Below, piece by piece: positions 1 to 6,275 of a stretch of 32,355 bases of DNA (positions within the stretch are counted from its first letter, which is position 1; each line of letters starts with the position of its first letter). This DNA comes from a virus. The notes beneath the pieces were generated by a model. The model made no database searches. It was not told the DNA's origin and saw only the letters and a list, made by a program, of their open reading frames with translations. The DNA is taken from positions 1-32,355 of the IMG/VR virus record IMGVR_UViG_3300012931_000056. One strand, written 5' to 3'. Position numbers and translations under genes: made by a program.

Positions 1-87
1 AAAAGCGGCTGTTTAACTAAACAAGGAAGTCAATCAACACAAAAAATAATAGATACAATTCAACAACAAACAAAACTTAATAAATAG
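1..87 (+). CDS. C-terminal end of an unknown upstream protein (partial)
   Basis: An open frame enters from the left edge and stops at TAG 85-87, giving 28 residues rich in Gln, Thr and Lys (ending QQQTKLNK). The following RecT gene starts 12 bp later, so both probably lie in one operon. The last codons and the spacer hold the Shine-Dalgarno (AGAGGAAA) of recT. The fragment is too short to assign. In comparable phage early operons the gene before recT is often a small hypothetical protein. The frame being real is inferred from the operon spacing and the lack of any competing frame. Confidence 0.55.
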   Translation, partial: KSGCLTKQGSQSTQKIIDTIQQQTKLNK

Positions 88-99
88 AGGAAACAAACA

Positions 100-942
100 A
101 TGATTAATAATGAAGCGAAAGCTGAAAACAAAGAAACACAGCAAAAAGAAGTTGTTCAAACAGAAGCAAAGCAACAAACAATTGGACAGCTTTTATTAAG
201 TAAAAAAGCTCAAATAGAAAAAGCATTGCCGAAACACATGGATTCAGACAAGGTTCTACGCATCGTAATGACTGAAATAACTCGCAATCCTGATTTAAAA
301 AAATGTTCGTCAGAAAGTTTAATTACGGCTGTAATTCAGTCTTCACAATTGGGATTACATCCTGACAGTTTAACTGGAGAGGCTTATTTAATACCTTACA
401 ACAATTCAAAAAAAGGAATACATGAATGCCAATTTCAAGTTGGTTATAAAGGAATGTTGCGCCTTGCATATAATAGCGGTCAAATATTAAATGTTGACGC
501 GCAGGCAGTTTTTGAAAATGATACATTTGATGTTTGTTATGGAAGTAACCAATATTTAACTTTTATTCCTACTTTAAAAAATCGAGGAGCAATAAAATGT
601 TATTATGCAATAGCGCACATGAAGAATGGCGGCTATCAATTTATCGTTATGTCAAAAGAAGATGTAGACAAGCATAAAGCTTATTCGAAATCATCTGGTA
701 GCAGTTACTCCCCTTGGTCAACTCATTATGATGAAATGGCGAAGAAAACTTGTATCAAAGCGGTATTGAAATATTTACCGCGTAGTTCTGAAGACATGAA
801 TTTAATTATGGCTTCAAGTTTAGATGATCAAGCAGATCTTGGAATACAAGACAATTCTCATTTGTTAATTGACGGGGAAACAGGGGAAATTATTAAACAA
901 GAAAGTAGAGCTGATCAATTGGCCGGAGCATTGAAAAAATAA
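100..942 (+). CDS. recT: RecT-family single-strand annealing recombinase
   Basis: The 280-residue protein matches the RecT family over its whole length. A charged Gln/Lys-rich N-terminus leads into the core, with the hallmark stretches SSQLGLHPD (about 83-91), GEAYLIPYNN (about 94-103), CQFQVGYKGMLRLA (about 110-123) and SPWSTHYDEMAKKT (about 205-218). RecT proteins bind ssDNA and anneal complementary strands, usually after a 5'-3' exonuclease has resected the ends. The partner exonuclease follows 25 bp downstream, which is the usual recT-exo pairing in phages and prophages. A strong Shine-Dalgarno (AGAGGAAA) precedes the ATG. Length is typical for the family, and no key block is missing. Confidence 0.96.
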   Translation: MINNEAKAENKETQQKEVVQTEAKQQTIGQLLLSKKAQIEKALPKHMDSDKVLRIVMTEITRNPDLKKCSSESLITAVIQSSQLGLHPDSLTGEAYLIPYNNSKKGIHECQFQVGYKGMLRLAYNSGQILNVDAQAVFENDTFDVCYGSNQYLTFIPTLKNRGAIKCYYAIAHMKNGGYQFIVMSKEDVDKHKAYSKSSGSSYSPWSTHYDEMAKKTCIKAVLKYLPRSSEDMNLIMASSLDDQADLGIQDNSHLLIDGETGEIIKQESRADQLAGALKK

Positions 943-967
943 ATATTAATTTTAAGGAGAAATAAAA

Positions 968-1876
968 ATGATTGATGTAACAATAGAAAGAAACAAAGGC
1001 ATAGGTGGCAGCGAATGTGCAGCATCTATTGGATTATCAAGATATAAAAGTCCATTGCAGGTTTATCTTGATAAGACAACAGAAGATCACAGTAAACAAA
1101 CAACAATGCAAATGGAATTGGGAACGTATTTAGAGCCGTTTTTAATACATAAATATGAAGAAATTAGTGGCAATAAATGCGAAAAACCACAAGAAAGATT
1201 TGTTAATTCAAAATGTCCATGGTTATTTGCACATATAGATAGTTGGATTAAAGGAACTAATTTAATTCTTGAAGCAAAAACAACTCGCTTTTTCGATGAA
1301 GATTGGGGAGAAGACGGCACTGATTTAATACCTCAAGAATATTTAATACAAGTAGCTCATTACTGCATTGTTTGCGATGAATACAAAACTATTGAGGGAG
1401 CAGAAATAATAGCACTAAGCCGTTCTGATAGCACTTTAAGGCGTTATTTTTATAAGCGTAATAAAAGGTTAGAAGATTTAATAATCGAAAAAACAAAAGA
1501 TTTTTGGGAAAACAATGTATTAAAACAAGTAGCACCTGCGCCAAAAAATGCTGAAGATATTAAACGTCTTTATAAAACTGCAACAAAAGGATTAGAAATA
1601 ATTGCAGACAATCAAATATCTAATAAATGTAATGATTTATTTGATGTTCGCACTCAAATTCAAGAACTAGAAAAGCAAGAGAATATATTAAAAAGTGAGA
1701 TTCAAGAATTTATGAAAGATAGTGAAATATTAATTGATATTAATGGCTCAGTATTGGCAACTTGGAAAAACAGAAGCGCAACAAGAGTAGACACTAAGAA
1801 ATTGAAAGAAGAAAAACCAGAAGTTTATAATAACTTTTGTAAAACAAGTGAAAATAGAGTTTTTTTATTTAAATAA
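968..1876 (+). CDS. YqaJ-like phage exonuclease (lambda-exo type, RecE/RecB fold)
   Basis: A 302-residue protein with the YqaJ signature: GIGGSECAASIGLS at 11-24, a conserved ELGTYLEP segment at 50-57, an acidic catalytic set including D91 and ExK (E102-A-K104), and an IPQEYLIQVAHYC helix at 121-133. This PD-(D/E)xK family resects dsDNA from the 5' end and hands 3' ssDNA to RecT. The C-terminal part (about 215-300) is coiled-coil-like. It begins 25 bp after recT with a good Shine-Dalgarno (AAGGAGA), so the two form one recombination module. The nuclease assignment is firm. Polarity and processivity are known from the family only. Confidence 0.93.
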   Translation: MIDVTIERNKGIGGSECAASIGLSRYKSPLQVYLDKTTEDHSKQTTMQMELGTYLEPFLIHKYEEISGNKCEKPQERFVNSKCPWLFAHIDSWIKGTNLILEAKTTRFFDEDWGEDGTDLIPQEYLIQVAHYCIVCDEYKTIEGAEIIALSRSDSTLRRYFYKRNKRLEDLIIEKTKDFWENNVLKQVAPAPKNAEDIKRLYKTATKGLEIIADNQISNKCNDLFDVRTQIQELEKQENILKSEIQEFMKDSEILIDINGSVLATWKNRSATRVDTKKLKEEKPEVYNNFCKTSENRVFLFK

Positions 1877-1892
1877 TTAAAGGAAAAATAAT

Positions 1893-1994
1893 ATGAAAAT
1901 AATTAATTTAACAAATGATTATCAAATTTGGATTGAACTAGTTGATAGCAGCGGAACTGTAGGCGTGTTTATCGAAGACGGGGAGATAAAATGA
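1893..1994 (+). CDS. 33-residue hypothetical protein
   Basis: A short frame starts at ATG 1893 behind an AAAGGAAAA ribosome-binding site and stops at TGA 1992-1994, overlapping the next ATG at 1991 in an ATGA junction. That overlap and the good Shine-Dalgarno favour a real gene, either for its product or for translational coupling to the downstream membrane protein. The protein begins MKIINLTNDYQIW and is acidic at its end (IEDGEIK). No motif or membrane segment is visible and no function can be assigned. Confidence 0.6.
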   Translation: MKIINLTNDYQIWIELVDSSGTVGVFIEDGEIK

Positions 1995-2380
1995 ACAATA
2001 CGTTTTGGCAAACGACATTACAATCATTAACTACTGAAGCAATCCATGCTGGTAAAGATATTATAAGCTTTGTAGAGGCGCAAGCCCCAGATGTGTGCAA
2101 ACAATTAATAATAAAAAGTATTATTGGTGATATGTATATTATTATATCGATGGGCGTATTTATGTTTATTTCTACTTATATTTTAAATAAATGTATTAAG
2201 TTAGGAAATAAAAATGATTTTGATTTAGATCGTTATATTATAGGAATAATATTTGGCTGCGCTGGAATGATCGTTTTTGGATCAATAACTATATATAATT
2301 TATATGATTTAACAATAGCTATAGCAACTCCAAAAATTTATTTAATTAATTTATTAAAAGATTTTTTAACAACAAGGTGA
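1991..2380 (+). CDS. Phage membrane protein with two transmembrane helices
   Basis: A 129-residue protein with an amphipathic, mainly helical N-terminal part (1-45), one hydrophobic helix at about 47-67 and a second, longer one at about 82-108, then a short tail containing TPKIYLINLLKDF. Small two-helix proteins of this shape occur beside recT/exo/SSB genes in many phages, but no function is established. The segment ending NLYDLTIAIATPKIYL resembles that group. It overlaps the preceding small gene by 4 bp and precedes the SSB-like gene by 4 bp, so it is co-translated with the recombination genes. A holin role is unlikely because it lies far from the lysis cassette. Confidence 0.75.
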   Translation: MNNTFWQTTLQSLTTEAIHAGKDIISFVEAQAPDVCKQLIIKSIIGDMYIIISMGVFMFISTYILNKCIKLGNKNDFDLDRYIIGIIFGCAGMIVFGSITIYNLYDLTIAIATPKIYLINLLKDFLTTR

Positions 2381-2384
2381 TCAA

Positions 2385-2798
2385 ATGAAACATAGTTATG
2401 AAAATGAAGGCATAATAAGCGGTGATGTGGTTAATGTTAACAAAGAATTGAAAACTATCGGAAATTATAACAAAGGTTATATTAATTATGCAGTATTATT
2501 ACGACAAGAAAAGAGATATAAAGAAGAAATAAAAGAAAAATTTATACTTATTAATTTCTTTAGAAATGATGAATCAGAAGAATTAAATAATTTAAAAGAA
2601 GGCGACAATATTTTGGTTTATTTTAATGTTTTTTCCAATAAATCAAAAGACGGTAGATATTTCAGCAATATTAATGGAAGCAAATTTATAATGTTAATTC
2701 CGGCTGAGGATAAAACACAACAAACAACAAAAGATGAATATCAACAAAATATAGAAGCGATAAATAATAGTGTTGGCGATGACGATATTCCGTTTTAA
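2385..2798 (+). CDS. DUF3127-like single-stranded-DNA-binding protein
   Basis: A 137-residue protein. The first 105 residues look like an OB fold: beta strands, an EGDNILVYFNV strand at about 74-84, then a DGRYFSNINGSKF segment at about 90-102 that matches the DUF3127 pattern (often GRWYTDLRAWK). The last 30 residues are a disordered, acidic tail ending DDDIPF, the tip that bacterial SSBs use to recruit repair and replication proteins. It likely coats ssDNA made by the exonuclease and may dock host enzymes. Position next to recT and exo supports this. It is not a classical SSB by core sequence; the family is inferred from the motif pattern and the tail. Confidence 0.78.
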   Translation: MKHSYENEGIISGDVVNVNKELKTIGNYNKGYINYAVLLRQEKRYKEEIKEKFILINFFRNDESEELNNLKEGDNILVYFNVFSNKSKDGRYFSNINGSKFIMLIPAEDKTQQTTKDEYQQNIEAINNSVGDDDIPF

Positions 2799-2836
2799 AA
2801 TTTTGTTATATATCATAAAATTTTGTGATGTATAGT
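2797..2836 (+). repeat. Two 20-bp tandem repeats with a nested hairpin
   Basis: Right after the SSB-like gene the 10-mer AAAATTTTGT occurs at 2797-2806 and again at 2817-2826. The units continue similarly (TATATATCAT versus GATGTATAGT). The segments 2807-2815 and 2826-2834 can also pair with one G-U wobble, giving a 9-bp AT-rich stem. The rest of the 232-bp gap (2799-3030) holds no convincing gene on the plus strand. It contains a short hairpin around 2919-2931 (ACGA/TCGT) and a repeated ATAAGACAA (near 2865 and 2912). An operator or a processing signal is possible, but nothing in the sequence decides it. Confidence 0.45.
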
Positions 2837-3030
2837 TAAGTTGCGTAAACGCGTTGTATAGCAATAAGACAATAAATATATAACTTAGGCAACAATAAAT
2901 AATATGAGGTCATAAGACAACGAGAGTATCGTCGCGGTGAAATAAAGACTGTATTGGATTGATATATATTATAAAGAGTATTGTATAAGTAAAGGTTATT
3001 CATTTTTAAATAATAAAATAGAGAAAAATT

Positions 3031-3255
3031 ATGTCAAATCATTTATATCCATCTTTATCAGAAAAAGAAATAATGGCTGAACTATCAAGAGTTGCAGATC
3101 AAGAATTAAAAGATTTGATTTGGACTAAATATGTTTGTTTACTCGAGTGTATATCAACATCAAATTCTTTTGATGATGAAGCTTTTCACAAATTTATGAG
3201 CAGAACTTATCGAATATTTAAAGAAAAATTTCCTGAAAAATTTTCTGAGGATTAA
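3031..3255 (+). CDS. Small acidic hypothetical protein (74 aa)
   Basis: An all-helical-looking, acidic 74-residue protein (begins MSNHLYPSLSEKE, ends EKFPEKFSED). An AGAGAAAA ribosome-binding site precedes the ATG. It is the first gene after the 232-bp spacer, so a promoter may lie in that spacer, although no consensus -35/-10 pair stands out. The next gene starts 3 bp downstream. No recognisable domain is present. It probably belongs to the pool of small host-takeover or accessory proteins typical of phage early regions. Confidence 0.7.
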   Translation: MSNHLYPSLSEKEIMAELSRVADQELKDLIWTKYVCLLECISTSNSFDDEAFHKFMSRTYRIFKEKFPEKFSED

Positions 3256-3257
3256 AA

Positions 3258-3443
3258 ATGAAACGTATATCAATTGAAGTTAAATTAGAAGAATTAGAAT
3301 TGTGCTATAGATTACTGGATTATATGGAGTATGACTGGAATGACTATAAAGAACTTGTGTTTGGATATAATTCTGGAAAACTATTGAGAAAGATTATTAA
3401 AAAAATTGATAAGACCATTAATAATGAAAAGTCTAGTAATTGA
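3258..3443 (+). CDS. Small hypothetical protein (61 aa)
   Basis: A 61-residue charged protein (begins MKRISIEVKLEELELC), with an N-terminal beta strand followed by helices and a basic C-terminus (KLLRKIIKKIDKTI). It sits 3 bp after the previous gene, which indicates translational coupling. Its TGA stop (3441-3443) is one base before the left arm of the long inverted repeat at 3445, so the RNA structure forms immediately after its end. No family recognised. Confidence 0.65.
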   Translation: MKRISIEVKLEELELCYRLLDYMEYDWNDYKELVFGYNSGKLLRKIIKKIDKTINNEKSSN

Positions 3444-3444
3444 G

Positions 3445-3583
3445 TTTATTTACAGATGTGCTTAATGATGACAGTGATTTTTAGCTAATTTCATGATTCA
3501 TGAAAATGCGCATTTTCTTTTATTTTTGGAGAAGAGTAGGTTCGATTCCTACCTAATAAAACTTAAGTGCATCTGTAAATAAA
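3445..3583 (+). ncRNA. Structured tRNA-like element inside a 21-bp inverted repeat
   Basis: The arms at 3445-3465 and 3563-3583 pair over 21 positions; as RNA there are 19 Watson-Crick pairs and two G-U wobbles. Inside lie, in order: a perfect 8-bp palindrome with a 1-nt centre (3489-3505); an overlapping perfect 16-nt palindrome (3502-3517); and a hairpin at 3536-3552 with stem GTAGG/CCTAC and loop TTCGATT, which is exactly a tRNA T-arm. No standard cloverleaf fits: there is no D-loop GG, no U33-containing anticodon loop and no CCA. The element fills the gap between two small genes. It may be a phage non-coding RNA, a degenerate tRNA, a processing signal or an attachment site derived from a tRNA 3' end. 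The structure is seen directly; the function is unknown. Confidence 0.6.
3536..3552 (+). other. tRNA T-arm-like hairpin
   Basis: GTAGG, then TTCGATT, then CCTAC: five perfect pairs and a 7-nt loop obeying the TTCRANN pattern of tRNA T-loops. It is followed by CTAATAA and A, where a tRNA acceptor strand and discriminator would stand. A 5' partner for that strand with one mismatch (TTTTTAG) exists at 3478-3484, giving an 83-nt class-II-like span, but the D-arm and anticodon arm do not fit. Phage attachment sites often contain exactly this part of a host tRNA, so this is also a candidate attP. Confidence 0.55.
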
Positions 3584-3601
3584 TTAATAATGAGGATAAT
3601 A

Positions 3602-4183
3602 ATGAAACATCTAGCGATTAAAGTAACAAATAAGTATGAAAGCGAAGCAGTGCAAAAAGCGTTGTTTGATATGGGGTTTAAGTGGACTTTTGGAGAAGGT
3701 TATTATATTAGAGAAATAATAATTTGCTCATTTAATAATATGTCAATAACTGATTTTATTAGTTATAGAAAAAATCTTACTGATGAAATTAATTATAGTG
3801 ATTTTGAGGTTGAAGTTTCCTTCTCCGACTTTTTCTCAACGTACGCCGGACACATTGAACGGTTTCCTGATTATGTTGAGTCTAAGAAACAAGAACCGAA
3901 GTTTAAAGCTGGTGATTATTTATATCAGGTAACTCATGATTCTAGTTTAGATAGATTTTTAATAAATAAATTTCCAATAATAGAAATATCAAAAGATGAT
4001 ATATATGAAGTTAGCGTGTTATCTGAACATATAGCCAATAGCGAACGATCAATACTCTATAATACGTATTTAGCAAAAGGACCAATAATATTGGTAAAAT
4101 ATATAGACATTGATAAACCTAATGGAAGAATATTTTCAACCCCTGAACTAGCAGCTAAACGCTTTTTGGAGCTTAATAAATGA
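3602..4183 (+). CDS. Hypothetical phage protein (193 aa)
   Basis: The start at ATG 3602 is preferred over the in-frame ATG at 3590, because the Shine-Dalgarno AGGA (3593-3596) lies between them at proper distance from 3602. The N-terminal 45 residues (KYESEAVQKALFDMGFKW) resemble a small alpha/beta module repeatedly found at the start of phage early proteins. The central part (about 96-165) is beta-rich and begins KFKAGDYLYQV, like a small barrel. The C-terminus ends in a helix (FSTPELAAKRFLELNK). No catalytic motif is seen and no function is assigned. It overlaps the next gene by 4 bp. Confidence 0.75.
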   Translation: MKHLAIKVTNKYESEAVQKALFDMGFKWTFGEGYYIREIIICSFNNMSITDFISYRKNLTDEINYSDFEVEVSFSDFFSTYAGHIERFPDYVESKKQEPKFKAGDYLYQVTHDSSLDRFLINKFPIIEISKDDIYEVSVLSEHIANSERSILYNTYLAKGPIILVKYIDIDKPNGRIFSTPELAAKRFLELNK

Positions 4184-4413
4184 ATATAACGGCATTAACA
4201 GAAGCAAGAATTAAACTACTTATACCAATATGTAAAACATTAAATAGTTTTTATTCTAGAGATATTCAAGAATATGTAATGGATCATTGTAAAGAAATTC
4301 CGTACTCAAGTATAAATTATATACTTAGATGCATGGAATATAAAAAAATAATTAAAAATAATGGAAAGACACCCCAATCCTCTCGTATCAATTGGGTTTT
4401 TATCGAGGCTTAA
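4180..4413 (+). CDS. Small protein with winged-helix-like pattern (77 aa)
   Basis: A basic, helical 77-residue protein whose order of segments (helix, helix, SSINYILRCMEYKKIIKNNG, then a strand ending WVF) resembles a winged helix-turn-helix, with NNGKTPQSSRINWVF as the wing. This is a pattern-level inference only. It overlaps the upstream gene by ATGA and is 3 bp from the next. If it is a DNA-binding protein it could regulate early transcription. Alternatively it may be a structural or accessory protein with no DNA contact. Confidence 0.55.
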   Translation: MNITALTEARIKLLIPICKTLNSFYSRDIQEYVMDHCKEIPYSSINYILRCMEYKKIIKNNGKTPQSSRINWVFIEA

Positions 4414-4416
4414 TAA

Positions 4417-4638
4417 ATGAAATTTTTAGAATGTTTTGGAATAATTTTTATTGTATTAGTATGCATTTCTATTAGTTCTAATTTTTGCGTTTACATGGCT
4501 TTAAAAAAAGCGAAAATAGAATTTCCAGTTCTCGATAAAACAATGAGATACACTGGTTTTAAAGACAATAAACTTGTGACCGTAAAAGTTAGATGTAATT
4601 TACTTGATTTATTTGATTGCGAGGTTGTTAACAAATGA
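4417..4638 (+). CDS. Small single-helix membrane protein (73 aa)
   Basis: The N-terminal 27 residues hold one hydrophobic helix (about 5-27, with Cys at 6, 16 and 24), followed by a positively charged stretch (ALKKAKIEF) and a soluble beta-rich tail of about 40 residues. By the positive-inside rule the tail would be cytoplasmic. It is less likely to be a cleaved signal peptide because no clear cleavage site follows. It overlaps the methyltransferase gene by 4 bp. Function unknown; superinfection exclusion is possible but unsupported. Confidence 0.65.
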   Translation: MKFLECFGIIFIVLVCISISSNFCVYMALKKAKIEFPVLDKTMRYTGFKDNKLVTVKVRCNLLDLFDCEVVNK

Positions 4639-5243
4639 AAGATTGGAAAGGAAATAAAAAAACTACTTTTGTTACATTAGGAGCCAGTAATCATGTTAAT
4701 CACGAACGCGCGAACAGAGACTTTTATGCTACCGATCCTATAGCAATACAGGAATTATATAATAAATTTTGGTGCTTTCTTGAATTAAGCAATAGTGTAT
4801 GGGAATGCGCCTGTGGAAATGGACATTTAGTTAAAGGTTTAAAAGAAGTTGCGCCGCACATTGATATTTTTTGTTCCGATATAGTTCGAAGAGACTTCCC
4901 ATGCGAACAAATAGATTTTCTTAAAAGTAATACAAGTTACTACGGCGATATTATCACAAATCCGCCATATAAATACGCATTAGAATTTATAAGCCAAGGG
5001 TTAAGTCTTGTTCAGGGCAAGAGAAAGGTAATAATGTTTTTAAAGTTAACTTTCTTAGAAAGCCAAAAAAGAAAATTATTTTTTGATAAGTACCCACCTA
5101 AATATGTAATTGTTTTTAGTAAAAGAATTCAAGCTGCTATTAATGGGAATGAAGAGATGTTTAAAAAGAGTAGTGCGGCTTGTTATGCTTGGTTTGTATG
5201 GGAGAAAGGATATCATGAAGATGTAACTATCAAGTGGATTTAA
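4635..5243 (+). CDS. Phage DNA methyltransferase, NPPY type
   Basis: A 202-residue protein with the class I SAM-binding loop VWECACGNGHL (55-65), an acidic end of strand 2 (CSDIV, 80-84) and the catalytic NPPY at 109-112. This fits an amino-group (N6-adenine-type) DNA methyltransferase. Downstream segments KVIMFLKLTFLES (131-143), PPKYVIVFSKRI (154-165) and YAWFVWEKG (184-192) match a widespread phage methylase group. It probably modifies phage or host DNA to evade restriction or affect regulation. No restriction enzyme is adjacent, so it acts alone. The target sequence cannot be read from the protein. Confidence 0.88.
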   Translation: MKDWKGNKKTTFVTLGASNHVNHERANRDFYATDPIAIQELYNKFWCFLELSNSVWECACGNGHLVKGLKEVAPHIDIFCSDIVRRDFPCEQIDFLKSNTSYYGDIITNPPYKYALEFISQGLSLVQGKRKVIMFLKLTFLESQKRKLFFDKYPPKYVIVFSKRIQAAINGNEEMFKKSSAACYAWFVWEKGYHEDVTIKWI

Positions 5244-5272
5244 ATATTTATAACTAATAGAGACCTGAATAC

Positions 5273-5614
5273 ATGTTAAATATGATTGATTTCTGCAAAG
5301 AAATAAGTGATAACTTTAGATTTTTCAATTCAATAAAATGTACTATACATCAAATGTGGGAAATAGAATTATTACGTAAATCAGTTAATAAAAACACACA
5401 TATAGTTAATTGTGATATCAGTATAGCTCAACAATTATCTGAACAAGATCGTTTTAAATGCGAATCTTTACGTCAAGATATCGAATATAAATGCCAAGAA
5501 AATAGAATGAAACAAATGTATTTAGTTGGCGCTACTTTATTTAGTCAAGGTTGGCAATTAGAAAAAGATGATCGACTTGGCAAAAGAATGATAGCTCTTA
5601 GTTTGGAGCGATAA
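5273..5614 (+). CDS. Hypothetical helical protein (113 aa)
   Basis: A 113-residue, mostly helical protein. It contains CTIHQMWEIELLRKSVN (about 23-39) and a Gln/Glu/Lys-rich central helix, ending with GWQLEKDDRLGKRM. An AGAGA-type ribosome-binding site lies upstream; ATG 5273 and ATG 5282 are both possible starts. No domain recognised. The gap after it (5615-5684) is AT-rich and shows no gene or convincing terminator. Confidence 0.65.
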   Translation: MLNMIDFCKEISDNFRFFNSIKCTIHQMWEIELLRKSVNKNTHIVNCDISIAQQLSEQDRFKCESLRQDIEYKCQENRMKQMYLVGATLFSQGWQLEKDDRLGKRMIALSLER

Positions 5615-5684
5615 ATAAAAATCGAGTAAGACATTAGTAAACAATGTAGTTAATTTTTTTAATTTAATTTTGGAGAATAAACAA

Positions 5685-6020
5685 ATGATAAGTACTATAG
5701 CACAAACGATAGCCCTACAGGTTGCTAAAAATGAACCTAATTATACTAATTTAGTATGTAATATATTTAATAGTGATGAAGGAATGAGTATATTAAAAGC
5801 CGTACGTAATAATAGATACTTAATTAAGTGTAGCATCAAAGTTGATGAATATTCGCCAGAACTAAATACACTTAAATTAATTAAAAAATCCATAGAGTTT
5901 AGAATAGAAGAAAATAAATTTGCCAAAAATGGGGTGAAACAAAATTTCAAATTTTTTGAAGAATTACAAAAAGCTAGATTAGATCATTTTCAAGGAAAAT
6001 CATTTACCTTAGAGGGCTAA
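5685..6020 (+). CDS. Hypothetical protein (111 aa)
   Basis: The frame is open from a TTG at 5670, but the Shine-Dalgarno GGAG (5672-5675) lies inside that extension, 9 nt before ATG 5685, so translation starts at 5685. The product (MISTIAQTIALQVAKNE...) is alpha/beta with a basic C-terminal helix (FEELQKARLDHFQGK). No family is recognised. The next gene starts one base after the stop, so the pair is coupled. These are the last genes of the plus-strand operon before the terminator. Confidence 0.65.
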   Translation: MISTIAQTIALQVAKNEPNYTNLVCNIFNSDEGMSILKAVRNNRYLIKCSIKVDEYSPELNTLKLIKKSIEFRIEENKFAKNGVKQNFKFFEELQKARLDHFQGKSFTLEG

Positions 6021-6021
6021 C

Positions 6022-6252
6022 ATGAAGCAAATAAAAACATTAACTGAACTTTGTGCAGAAAGAATAATATCTAATTTTACTTTATTTAAAAGTAATGTTG
6101 ATTTATTGCCACAAGAACTACAAAAAAAGTTACAAAATAAACTTAATAAAAAAGAATTCGATTCTAAATACGAAAGAATAAATGGTAAGATTTATGCAAG
6201 ATGTCATAGCCCTATTATAGTTAGTTCCGATTGGGGTAATTATAAACAATAA
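6022..6252 (+). CDS. Small protein ending the plus-strand operon (76 aa)
   Basis: A 76-residue protein. Residues 5-40 follow the pattern LTELC-x4-I-x2-N, then LPQELQKKL, which loosely resembles short helical boxes that precede leucine-rich repeats or act as adaptor-binding boxes in eukaryotic proteins. The second half (KYERINGKIYARC) looks like a short beta hairpin. The resemblance is weak and may be chance. It is the last gene before the bidirectional terminator at 6253. No function assigned. Confidence 0.6.
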   Translation: MKQIKTLTELCAERIISNFTLFKSNVDLLPQELQKKLQNKLNKKEFDSKYERINGKIYARCHSPIIVSSDWGNYKQ

Positions 6253-6273
6253 AAAGGCGCTTAATGCGCCTTT
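6253..6273. terminator. Bidirectional rho-independent terminator
   Basis: AAAGGCGC and GCGCCTTT form a perfect 8-bp stem around the 5-nt loop TTAAT. A run of A precedes it and T's end it, so it works on both strands. It sits exactly between the convergent gene ends at 6252 (plus) and 6276 (minus). Confidence 0.9.
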
Positions 6274-6275
6274 AA

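Noticed and set aside
1991-2380. Holin assignment for the two-helix protein in the early operon
   Set aside because: It is co-transcribed with recombination genes, far from the complete lysis cassette that already has a holin-like protein.
2836-3003. 55-residue minus-strand ORF in the early-operon spacer
   Set aside because: It lies antisense within a plus-strand operon, has no ribosome-binding site and shows Tyr/Leu-rich chance composition.
3478-3560. A class-II-sized tRNA (acceptor TTTTTAG/CTAATAA, T-arm, long variable region)
   Set aside because: The acceptor has a mismatch, the D-loop lacks GG, no 7-nt anticodon loop with U33 is found, and no CCA follows. Reported instead as a tRNA-like element.
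3445-3583. Retron-like msr/msd RNA with a1/a2 arms
   Set aside because: The inverted arms fit superficially, but no reverse transcriptase or retron effector lies nearby, and the downstream genes are unrelated.
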